From positions 11,551,001 through 11,615,000 of the forward strand of contig CM069596.1 of assembly GCA_035771175.1 (NCBI GenBank): DNA of 64,000 nt. Direction: 5' to 3'. The notes under the pieces were generated by a model that worked only from the letters and a program-made list of their open reading frames with translations, did no database searches and was not told the DNA's origin. Below are positions 1 through 12,779 of this stretch, one piece after another (the first letter of the stretch is position 1; every line of letters begins with the position of its first letter). The position numbers and the translations under genes were made by a program. The DNA comes from Paratinospora sagittata (taxonomy: Eukaryota; Streptophyta; Magnoliopsida; Ranunculales; Menispermaceae).

Positions 1-129
1 ATGGTCCTTTCTGTGTTTAGCAGCCATTATAATGCAATTCATTGATTTCAGTTCAGTTACTACACTGCTTCAAATTAACAAAAAAATGCCAAATGCTTAT
101 GCAACATATAATTTCTTTTGCAAAACTAC

Positions 130-241
130 CTTGATACATTGAACCCCAGGGCCTAACTTATCATCTCTTTGAGGATGAAACTCCAATGCCGCCATCAAGA
201 TAGATTTATCATCTTCATTCAAGGAGTCATCAATTGAGTAC
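130..241 (-). CDS. NRPD1: NRPD1 exon 14 in window (DeCL-like domain)
   Basis: This exon is 1 nt plus 37 codons. With the preceding exon it reads [16 protein letters not shown], then [17 protein letters not shown], matching the Arabidopsis HPNSVEKIGPGVKGI block. The donor is GTAGTT at 129. About 50 more C-terminal residues are expected; an AG at 11-12 followed by AAAGGACC could open the next exon, but this is uncertain. Confidence 0.92.
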
Positions 242-3200
242 CTACACCATAAATTCAAAACATTTAGTTAGGAGCCCACACAACGAAAACATCAAATATG
301 TGGAATGATGAAAACAAAAATCTAGTACAGAACAGGAATATCATGAAACCGTTGAACAGTATTATGAATTGAAATAGGGAGGAAAAAATGGACTGAGGCT
401 TATGAAATCACCAAGAACTCAAATCAATTATTTGTTTGTCATACAGAAGGATTTTTCAAAGGAATCATTCTGCAATAATCAGTAATTCGAAAGATCCTTA
501 GTTCAGGATATACCTAACACAGAAAGGATGAGTTGGGGACTCAACCAACCTAAACTGAACCCTAGTGAAATATGAGGGCTCCTCACATGCTCCGTGTTAG
601 AAGGTAAAACTAGCTCAAACGGAATAAACAAAAAGATGTACATAGCTGAGGCTACAAACCTGACAACTAACACATAATAACAAAACAATACTTCCATAAA
701 AGGATTGCAAGCATGCCACCAACTGCCTATCTGGCATTCTACTTGTTGAAGGGCTCTCAAATATAAATAGCTGAGGGCACTGAACTAAGGTATCAAGTTA
801 ACCCACACTTCATCTTGAATGTAACATTCTTGGTATAGAGAGGTTACAAATAGATTTAAGTGTTGGAGGTCACAAAAGATTGTGTCGGTCAAAATCTAGA
901 TTTTTTCAATTTCAATCTGAGTGCCCTTATCAGAGAAATTAGACATCAGTCAATTACTCATGATGATTTTTCTCTTAAGAAAATATTTGTGTGCACTTAT
1001 GTTGACTTTCCTTGGTGATGTATAGAGTCTTCCAAAAGAAATGGGTTCCATTGTGCATTTTTTTGGCCACTTTGAAAACATGCAGCCTCTTTGATTTCAA
1101 TCAGTCTCATTACAATCTACATATAGTATAAAATCTACATACAGTTTATCCATTACTGCATTTAAGTTGATGGATCCATGTCCTTTTCTTTTGAGGCCAG
1201 CAATTTATATTTTTTGGTGAAAGAGGCTAGGAATTTAAGAAGACTTTTTCTCCAACCTCAGTTGTGTTGACGATTAATTCAGTGTTCTTCACCCTTGGTT
1301 GTGTTGGTTAAAAGTAATAAAGTATGCAGAAACATTTCGAAGAAAATTAATTAGTAATATTTTTTAATGATCCATTCATCTTACAAAGTTCTGAACTACT
1401 CTATGTTTTCCATTAAAATAAATTGTCCAACAAATAATTGAAAACATTAATGTAAGTGCAAAGTTCACCCTTTGAAAGAAATTAAACTTCAGATCTGATT
1501 ACTGATGAAAATTAAAGAACAAAAACAGAGGTAACGCCTTTGCTTACTTGTGCAATATCTCACGCAATGAAATGGTCAATGTCACAATATCATTCCATGA
1601 ACTGATCTCTTTTACTACAGAATCTGAGACACGTTTCTGATTTATATGTCCTCTTGCTACAGGATTACGTGACAAAGATGGTGCCCACCCTTTGTTGTTA
1701 CACACATTTTTGTCAGCAGATGATACCTTGACCTTAATGTTCTTTCCTTGAGATATCAAAGTGTTACTTAACATACCATAAACATCCACAGGTTTTGTAA
1801 CCTCATGCACCTACAAAGTACATTAAACAGAAGAGACCAGGAGGAAACCAACAGTGTGTTTGCAGTCAATATAAGTAATTGAAAACATTATGTAGCAACT
1901 GTTGATAATCATAATAGAACATAAGTTTTATTGGATAAGCTCAAACATAAAAACAATCACAATAGGAGAAACAATCGAAACATGACTCTTTCATCAAAAT
2001 AAAAGATTTTTTTGAAGTGAATTGCTTAGAAGTTCACATAAACAAGAACCGCATAAAAATATACACATTACAGAAGCACACAACTTTATGATAGTGCTCT
2101 TTCAGTGTCAGCCCTTTCAGGCGTTTTTCTCCTAATGGCAAAATCTTAACATTGATGCATAAAGAGACATGGTCAATAGACATATTGATATGTATGTTAG
2201 TAAGACCAAAGGTTGACTGGGTGAAACCAAGCCCAGTCAGAGCGTCAGAAGATTAAAAGATGTGCATCGGCTACTAAAGGCATACCAAAGAAATGACTAG
2301 GATTCTTGGAGGTTTTTGATAGGAGGAGCTCCTTTTTTCTCCCTTTTTCTATGGAAGGGGGATGAGAGGGTGACGACTGAAGAAAGACAACTAAGATGTT
2401 AGGAAAGGAACAAAAGAACAAGTACAAATGAGGTTAGCTGTTTCATTGTCTAATTGACAGTAACTATGTTCAATGCCAGAGAACAAACAAGCAAAGAAGC
2501 GGTTTTCTAGTACCAATTGAAAGAAGGATACAAAAAAAGGTTCTTGAAAACAGAGAAATTTTATTGATAGAAAAATAGAAATACACTACTTTAGTGCAGT
2601 GGTTTCATATATTTCAAAAAATTATGTGATTGACAGAGTTTAACAATAATTGGTTTTGATGGGCCCAACTGTTTATTGATTTCATTAACACATGTCAGGA
2701 GTGGCTTCAACATCTTCGACTCCATCTATTGTTTAATTTTCAGGTTCTTATTACCTGTTCCTATGTGCCACATAACATAGGGCTGTCAAAAAATCTCACT
2801 TGTAGTGCAAATAAATACAATTTATACAGTTCACATGAAAGAGTCACTGGAGTTTGTTTGCACATTTACACCAGTTGTTCCCTTGCACATTTACACTTCT
2901 AAAATTTACTCAAGCTTCAGTTGGAAGAGTTTAAATTATAAATCTTTAAAGACAAGTGATTAGAGTTTGAATTCCAAATCTTTATTAAAAAAGGCTAGGG
3001 GTTGTGTACATTATACCAGTGTTGTCATATCAAACCTGGTCAATAATTAGTCCATCGTTATGCCATACTTTTAAAGTAGACAGTGGGGCTCTTTGAAATT
3101 TTTTTAAGGGTTTAAGGAGGTCAGGATATAGATATAAAGCAAAACGTTTGTTTTTCTTTGTATTGTTAAATCAAATGTTAATTATATTTCCATTATGCAA

Positions 3201-6200
3201 CTTATCTTCTTCTCTTTCCTATTTCTAATGCTGATTTTCTATCTGGTTTTTGTCATATACCTGCAAATATTTCCTATTTGTCATGAGCATTACGCCAAAC
3301 AAGGCTCTTTAAATTGTTATTATAATATTATTCACTAAATGCCAACTTCTCTTCTTTCTTTTTTTGTATGTTTTTCTGACTTTTAATTTGTAAGATAAAA
3401 TTGAAGAGTGTAAAGTGCAGTCAACCTTTTTTTACACAAGATTTGACTTTTATCATGTGAAATATGTTAAAAATTATATATACATGGTTTGTATGTGTAA
3501 AACTAACGAATTGTTATTTATTATTTTCAAGGGTTAGAGGGTGCCTAGCAATCACTTGGGCATTGCCTTGACGCATTGACAACACTGCATCATATTGCTT
3601 GTTTCCTCTCTACATCAATGTCAGTTTTCTTATTCTGGTTCAAAATTAACTTGTTTTTTTCACTAAAATAACTTGGTGCTTGATGTGCCATCACCTAGTT
3701 CTTTTTATACCAACCATTATCAATCAATAAAACTAAATAAGCATACCACTGATATGAGGGACAATTTGAAGTTTCAGTTAACATTGCAAGTATTATTACA
3801 GGATTCTAGAAGCATCACTTTTAACAATTCGATTCAGCCATATTGGTCTCTGTTCTCTAGTCAAACTACACTCAACACTTGCCTTCTAACTGGGACCATC
3901 ATCAGTCTAAAGTGCATAACAAGATCATCATCTTAATTTAATTTTCCATTAGTATTTCATCTACTGGGAATCAAGGACTAAAAATTCGCCGAATTTCACC
4001 GAAATTCGGCGAATTTTTTCGGTTTTTTTACCATCGAAGTGCAAAGTGGGATGTAAAATAAAAAATGCAAAAATTCGCTAAATAATTCGATAAACTTCAA
4101 CGAAATTCGATAAACTTCGACAAAAGTTTAGTTTTTCAATAAAAAAATGCAAAAATTCGACAAAAATTCAACAAAATTCGATGAAATTAGACAGAGAAGT
4201 AAAAAAGATGTTACTTCATCAATAAAAAACAAAAAAACACTAATAATTATGTATTATTTTCAACTTCATCAACCAACATAGCAATATAAATTTTAAAAAA
4301 TAATTTAACAAGTTAACAAATTATATAGTTTATGGGATATGCTTTACCAAAAAAAAAAAAAAAAGAAGCAAAATAAATAAATAGTTAAAGTCGAAATAAG
4401 ATAAAAACTTAAAAATAAATTAAAAGATTTCCTAAAGTCATCTTTTTTTAGTTAACTCTTATGAAACAAGATTAATAAACAACACATTCAAATAATAAAC
4501 TAATAAATTAAGCATGATAGAATTCAAACTAGTAAAGTATATGGTCGAGAAGCAAGCCACCACAAAATTAAATATCAAAATAAAGAAAACAAATTAAGAC
4601 CAAAAGCCGTCATTCAAATTCATCAACTCACTTAACAAGATTGATTTTGTTAGGTCGCTTATTTATATTTTTATGTATTAAAAGTGTCTATTTATATTTG
4701 TTTTTAGCTTATACTACAATAAATTTAGATATTTAAGCATATATGCAAAAATTCTCTAAACTTCTCTAATTTAGCAAATTTTTACAAAAATTCTCCATGT
4801 CGAATTAAACTTCTCCGAATTAATTTTGATTTTTGAAGGTCGAAGTTTAGGGCGAAATCGAAGTTTCGTACCTTGTTGGGAATCTCAACATTTTCTAAAC
4901 TATGCTCAGTTATCATTTTAATAAGATTTCCACAGACCAATGTCAACACACCTGTTTGTGCAACACCCTTTCAGTGAACATTTAGACACCTCATATTCCA
5001 TTTTCAACCTCTCAGACCAATTTTGCATCACAACAGTCATCAAGATTTTCCTACCATAAATTGGTTGAAATATGTCAGATACATAGAACTGCATGAGCAT
5101 ATCTCTACTTTGGCCAACCTGAGTTCACTTTGTGCTCATTGCCCTCAATTTTGTCCTTACAGATGATATAACTGTAGAATTATAGAGAGATTTATGTTTG
5201 AGGATCTGTTAGCAATATTAGGGGCTAATATCAAGGAGATCTACAGCTAACAGATCAGTTTTTCTTATCCCATGATTTTAGGAGATTTGGTAGTCTGTTA
5301 CCAAATCTGTAGATATAAGTTTCCTGTTTCATAGCTTTCAGTTTTAGGTAGTTCATATTTCCTTTCTAGATTAGCTGTAAATATCCCTAAAATAGATGAG
5401 CATTATCATCTATATAAAGAGGGGCCTGTAACCTTCTTTTGTCATAGTGGAATATTACTCTTTCCTTCCACAAACAAGATGGTATCAGAGCAATCTCTGA
5501 ACCCTAATTCCCTCATATGACCAAATACGGGAAACGTGATTCAAGAGCTACCGTTTCCCAAATCACCTCCAATCAGGAAGCCATGGCATCCAACAATGAT
5601 AGTAACCTCATGCCCATTACAAGACACAAACTGAATGGGAACAACTATCTCCAATGGTCTCATTCCGTAATGATGTTCATACGCGGAAAGGGCAAAGATG
5701 ATTATCTCACCGGAGATGCTGCCAAACCAAACAAGACGGATGAAAAGTTCAATGTTTGGAATGCTGAGAATAATATGGTCATGTCATGGCTCATTAATTC
5801 CATGACAAATGACATTGGAGAAAACTTTCTTCTCTATGGAACAGCAAAGGAGATTTGGGATGCTGCCAAGGAAATATATTCTAACAATGAGAATACATCG
5901 GAATTATTCGAGGTGGAAAGTGTTCTTCATGACTTCCGCCAAGGAGAATTAACGGTGACTCAATACTTCAACACTCTCAATCGATATTGGCAGCAGCTAG
6001 ACTTATTCGAGCACAATTGGAGCTGTCCGAATGATGGAATCAGGTATAGATAAATAATTGAACCGAAAAGAATATACAAATTTCTGATTGGATTAAATAA
6101 GAACCTTGATGAAGTACGAGGAAGAATTTTAGGATCCAAACCACTACCAAATATCCGAGAAGTTTTTTCAGAAGTTCAGAGAGAGGAAAGTCGAAAGAAG

Positions 6201-9200
6201 ATTATGATGGGATCTCAAGATTCTGTGACAAATCCTGAGAGTTCAGCACTTGTGGTGAGAGGGAATCCATCCAACAACAACGATCATAGACCAAAGAAAG
6301 GGCGACCATGGTGTGATCATTCTCAACGTCCTGGTCACACCAAGGACAACTGCTGGAAGATTCACGGCAAACCAGCAGACTGGAGACCTTCCCGGTTTGC
6401 CAATGACAAAGAAGGATGAGGCAACCTTGCTTCCATGGATGAACAACCTCCACCCGAACCAACTCCCTTCAGCAAGGGACAGATAGAGATCTTGCAGAAA
6501 ATGTTCAGCCAATCCTTGCCTGCACCAGCTCCCACTGTGGTTGGTACCGGACCCCTAGCACAAAAAGGTAATTTTTTAAGTGCTCTAAATGCTAACAAGG
6601 AGAGGCTCAGTCCATGGATTATAGACTCAGGCGCTTCTGATCATATGACTGGAGATGAGAAGCTGTTTTCAACTTACACCCCATGCTATAAAAATTTAAC
6701 TGTGCAAATAGCTGATGGGTCACTCTCAAAGGTGGCTGGTACAGGCTCGGTTCAAATTTCAGAGAACATCACTCTTGATTCTGTTCTACTTGTACCAAAA
6801 TTAAATTGCAATTTACTGTCCATTAGTAAACTCACTCGGGATCTCAACTGTGTTACTAAATTTGGCTCAAATCTGTGTGAATTTCAGGTCTTGGACTCGA
6901 GGAAGACGATTGGCAGTGCTAAGATGTGTTCGGGGCTCTATCTTCTAGAGGTTAATGATCCTCCTCAAGGAGCAATTCATCAATCAGATTGTTCAGTGTC
7001 TAGAAGTCCTGTTTCTTTGTCTGTGAGTCAGTCTAATAATGATAGTGCAATTATGTTATGGCACTATAGGTTAGGTCATCCAAATTTCTGGTATCTTGAG
7101 AAGTTGTTTCCTTCATTATTCCATAATAAAAATCCAAATAAATTTCAATGTGAGATCTGTCAATTCTCTAAACATATTCACAATTCTTATCCTAACAGAT
7201 CCTACAAAGCATCTCAACCTTTTTCCATGATTCATAGTGATATATGGGGTCCTTCTAGGATAAAAAAATGTTACTGGTTCTCGCTGGTTCATTTCATTTA
7301 TTGATGATCACACTAGACTCACATGGGTATTCCTCATGAAAGAAAAATCCGAGGCAAACCAGATCTTCAAAACCTTCAATACCATGATCCAAACACTTCC
7401 AAGCAAAAATTCAAATTCTGAAAACTGACAATGCCAAAGAGTATTTCAATTCCAGCCTTAATGATTATCTCATGAGTCATGGTATTGTTCACCAAAGTTC
7501 CTGTGTTAACACTCCTTAAGAAAAAACCGGCATCTTCTTGATGTGTCTCGGTCTCTTATGTTCTCTACCCATGTACCAAAATATTTCTGGGTGAAGCCAT
7601 CCTTACTGCTGCATACCTCATAAATAGGATGCCATCTCGGATTCTTAACTCCCAGACTCCCTGTCAAATTCTCCTTCAGTCCTTTCCCTACTCGTCTCAT
7701 CTCCACCATCCCATTCAAAGTTTTCGGGTGTTCAGCTTTTGTCCATGTCCATCAACAACACCAGGACAAACTTGATCCTAGAGCTCATAAATGTATTTTC
7801 CTTGGGTACTCTCCAACTCAAAAAGGATATAAATGCTACTCACCGGTCACTAAACAATTCTATCACTCCATGGATGTCACCTTCTTTGAGCAACAACCTT
7901 ATTTCCCCAAATCTGATATTCAGGGGGAGACTAATTTTATCCTAGAATATCAGCTTTGGGATATTGAAGAATCACCTCATGTCTCTCCTAATTCTGACCA
8001 AGCCTGCCCATCACTAAATCATGAATCACTTCCTCCTCAAAATCTCTCCCTTGAGTCTTCTTACTTCCTAGAACCTCCTACTCAAGATCAAGCCAACAAT
8101 CCACCTCAAAATCTGGACACTATGCAATCAACAAAGAGTGATGAATTGATTACCTACTCAAGGAGGAGAAAGAACCAAAAGGAGATGGAACAACAAGCAT
8201 CTCTTGAGCAAACCCAAGAGTCTGACTCAAGTCCTAGACCAAGTGAAGATCCACCAGGTAACACTAATCCTGAAACTAATGATGACAGTGGCCTTCCTAT
8301 TGCTGTGAGAAAAGGGGTAAGATCATGCACAAAACATCTGATATACACATTTGTGTCATATGAAGGATTGTCACCAAAGTTCAAAGCTTTTGTTGCCAAC
8401 CTCGACAACATCCAAGTTCCTAATAATATACAAGAAGCTCTCGGCTCACCAGAATGGAAATCAGCAGTGTATGAAGAAATTCATGCACTAGAGAAAAATG
8501 GAACTTGGGAAGTCTCTGACTTACCAACCGAGAAACGCCCAGTAGGCTGCAAATGGATCTTCACAGTAAAATATAATGAAGATGGGAGTGTTAGTCGGTT
8601 CAAGGCACGGCTGGTTGCAAAGGGATTCACCCAATCATATGGAATCGATTATGAGGAGACATTTGCTCCTGTAGCCAAGTTAAACACAGTTCGGGTTTTA
8701 TTATCTTTGGTTGCAAACCTTGACTGGCCTCTCCACCAACTAGATGTCAAGAATGTCTTTCTAAATGGGGACCTAACTGAAGAAGTGTACATGGAAATTC
8801 CCCCCGGATTTGAGACAGAACTACATGCAACAAGGTTTGTAAACTTAGGAGATCTCTATATGGGCTCAAGCAATCTCCAAGAGCTTGGTTTGAAAGATTC
8901 ACAAAGGTAGTGAAGAAGCATGGCTACTCTCAATGTCAGACGGACCATACACTATTTGTTAAACACTCTTCTGCAGGAAAACTTGCTGTCCTCATAGTGT
9001 ATGTGGATGACATAATCCTAACAGGAGACTATGAAGAGGAAATTTGCACCATCAAAAGTTTACTAGCAGCAGAATTTGAAATCAAGGACCTTGGGAATCT
9101 TAAATATTTCCTAGGTATGGAGATTGCAAGGTCAAGAAAGGGAATCTCTGTCTCATAGAGAAAATATGTCCTAGATCTCTTAAAAGAGACTGGAATGCTC

Positions 9201-12200
9201 GGGTGTAAGCTGGCAGATACTCCTATGGATCCAACTATCAAACTAGGAGCTAAGGAAAATTGTGCACCCGTGGACAAAGGAAGATACCAAAGATTAGTAG
9301 GTAAACTAATATACCTATCTCACACACGACCAGACATTGGATTTGCTGTTAGCATGGTAAGTCAGTTCATGAACAATCCAAATGAAGAACACATGGAAGT
9401 TGTGTATAGAATCCTGAGATACCTGAAACTAAAACCAGGTAGAGGATTATTTTTTTAGAAGAACCAAAGAAGAGATATTGAAGTGTTCAGCGATGCAGAT
9501 TGGGCAGGATCAGTACAAGACCGAAGATCAACTTCAGGATATTGCACTTTTGTGGGGGGAAATCTGGTCACTTGGAGAAGTAAGAAGCAGTTAGTGGTGT
9601 CAAGAAGCAGTGCTGAAGCTGAATTCCGGGCAATGGCACACGGTATTTGTGAGGGAATTTGGTTAAAAAGGGTGCTAAAGGAATTAAAAATTTCAGATGA
9701 AGAACCTATGAAAATGTTCTGTGATAATCAATCAGCAATCAGCATTGCCAAAAGTCCAGTTCATCATGATAGAACAAAACATGTGAAAATTGATCGACAT
9801 TTTATAAAGGAGAAGATAGAGGAAGGAATAATCAAAATGTTGTACGTGCCTACATGTCTTTAGACAGCAGACATCCTTACCAAGGCTCTACCGAGAAAGG
9901 TGTTTGATGATTTGAGTTCCAAGCTAGGATTAATTAATATTTACCGCCCAGCTTGAGGGGGAGTGTAGAATCATAGAGAGATTTATGTTTGAGGATCTGT
10001 TAGCAATATTAGGGGCTAATATCGAGGAGATCTACAACTAACAGATCAGTTTTCTTATCCCATGATTTTAGGAGATTTTGTAGTCTGATACCAAATCTGT
10101 AGATATAAGTTTCCTGTTTTATAGCTTTCAGTTTTAGGTAGTTCTGATTTCCTTTCTAGATTAGCTGTAAATATCCCTAAAATAGATGAGCATTATCATC
10201 TATATAAAGAGGGGCCTGTAACCTTCTTTTGTCATAGTGGAATATTACTCTTTCCTTCCACAAACAAGAATAACCAAACTCACAAAACAACTGATTTATG
10301 TTTGTTGGATGTTTATTTTGAAATGGTCATGGCTAGAAAGTAAAACCATATTCATGCCACATAACAAAAATGATTTTTACCATGTTCAGCAAGATAATAT
10401 AATTGTTACTTATCACTGACACTTCACGCACTGCTATCAGAAGGCTAGTTTGATGGTTTTATAAAACTTCAATTGGTTAATCATTAAGTTCAGAATTGCA
10501 ATATATGCCTAGAACTAAACCTGTCAATTAACAATTCAACAATCAATTATTCAACCAAAGCTTTAAATTTGATTGAAATCCTAAGACTAATTTTTTGGTT
10601 GCATAAAGAAATCATAAATTAAGCTTGAAAGTTGAAGCAGATCTCTAAACTGCCATCATCCTTGGGCCACAAGCAGTGTCATCAAAATATCAAAATCTGT
10701 TGGCTAAGATACTACAAAAGCCTATATCATGTGGCACATTTATAGCAGTTCCCTTACAATTAATAATGCATGGATAAAGCATATGACATGGTTCGATGGG
10801 ATTTTTTGGAGTTTGTCTTGCTAAAAAAAGGCTTTGGGGCTAAATGGAGAAGGTGGATTCATGGATGCCGAAGCTCTACCTCTTATTCAATTATGATCAA
10901 TGGTCGGCCTCGGGGAAGATTCAAGGGTCTAAAAGGGTTACGGCAAGGGGAACCCTTATCACCATTTCTATTTATCTTGGTGGTGGATGTTCTTGGAATT
11001 ATGATGGAAAAAGCTCCGACAGCTAAAGTGGTTCAAGGCTTTAAGATAGGCACGGAAGGAATCCAGGTATCTCATCCCCAATTCGTGGATGGCTGTTTAT
11101 TTTTGGTTGAGGATGGTGGGTTCAACCTGATGAATACACTTCGAATCACCCAAGGATTCTGTTGGATATCTGGGCTGAAATTGAATCTCGAAAAAGGTCA
11201 GGTAACAGGAGTATGTATATCAGAGAAGGAACTCACTGGGTTGGCTAATATGTGTGGCTGCCAAATTGGCCACTGGCCAATACGGTACCTTGGATTGCCT
11301 CTAGGAGGTAATCCCTCAAAACTCAACTTCTGGGAACCGGTAATTCAAACAGTCTCCAAAAGACTTGATTGATGGAGAAGAAGCTTCCTGTCAAAAGGAG
11401 GAAGATTAACACTAGTGAAAAGAGTCTTCGAGGTCATACCTACGCATTTTCTCTCGGTCTTCAAAAAGCCAAAGATGGTAGCCCAGATGATTGAAAGAAT
11501 GATGCGGCAATTCCTTTGGAAATGAGAAGATCAAAGAAAAGGGGGATGTCTAACAAGTTGGGAAGTAGTTAGAAAATTGGGAACCTTGTGTTGACTATTG
11601 GGAACCTTGTGTTGTGGAACAAAGCTCTAGCAGGTAAATGGTTATGGCAATTTCTGGTGGAAAAAGATTTTGGACCAAGGTCATAAGGAGTCGTCATTGA
11701 ATCCAAGCAAACTCAAGAGATGCAAGCCTGTTATCCAAAGCTACCTATAGAAGCCCTTGGAGATTCATTCATTCTCTCTACCCCATCTTCTCTAGCCTAG
11801 TAAGACTCAAAGTGGGTGATGGCTCTTCTTTTCGATTCTGGGAAGATGTTGGGTGTGGTACAGAGAGCTTTCAATCCCCGTTTCCGAATATTTACCGTCT
11901 TTACACCATACGTAACCAACCAATCTAGACATTTGTTGCTAATTGTGAACCAATAGGGGAAGGGAGTGTAGCTGGGATTTTCACTTGAGAAGAAACCTTT
12001 TCAAGAAATATTAGAAGAGGATGGTGCCTTACTTGAGTGCCTAGCAGGATTTAAGTAAAGGGATGTGAGAGATAGGGTATCTTGGGATTTCGAAAATTTT
12101 GGAGAAGTCTCCTCCCAATCCTTCTTCATGCAATTGAACTTCATTCCAGAAGACTCACCATTCTTACTTCATTTCCCCCACAACTTTATATGGAAAGCTC

Positions 12201-12736
12201 ATGTTCCTTCTAAAGCCAAAATTTTAGGATGGACAATTGTGCATGGTAAGCTGAATTGTGTAGAAATGCTTCAACAGAGATTCTGCCATTCGGCTATATC
12301 CCCATACTGGTGTTGTTTGTGCAAAAGGCATGGCGAGTCAAGCAGACATTTGTTCATTGAATGCGACTTCACCAAATGGATATGGAACAAATGGAATACC
12401 ACCATGCGATGAGATCCACTTCCAAATGAGACAGAATTATGGGGCTTCAATGAAGGGGGCATTTCTTTGGGGAATTTGAAGGACTGTTGGCAGGTGACCA
12501 CTTTTGCAGTCGTCTGGACTACTTCTCTGCTTTCCAAGGATATAGCTAGGGAACCAGAAGAAGTTTGGGAGGATATATTTTTCTTGGCTTCACTTCGGGT
12601 TAGTGTGAGTAGGTTTTTTAGAGGATTCAAATTGGGTGATTGGCTAAGGGGTTGAGGACCAATCTTGGATTGTATATCATAGAAATTGGACATCTTGTCC
12701 TTCATTATCTTCGGTTGTACATAATTATTACTATTG

Positions 12737-12779
<43 letters not shown>

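Larger units (their letters stand above)
5173..10269 (+). mobile_element. Ty1/Copia LTR retrotransposon, full structure, coding region broken
   Basis: This is a complete element of 5.1 kb. The LTRs are 5173-5479 and 9964-10269, the initiator-Met tRNA primer site lies at 5480, a purine tract gcttgagggggag precedes the 3' LTR, and ataac is duplicated at 5168-5172 and 10270-10274. Domain order is gag, protease, GAG-pre-integrase, integrase, reverse transcriptase, RNase H, which defines Copia. By eye the LTRs differ at about 8 positions plus one indel (roughly 2.6%). Several stops and frameshifts make it non-autonomous. It lies in NRPD1 intron 12, antisense to the gene. Confidence 0.93.
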
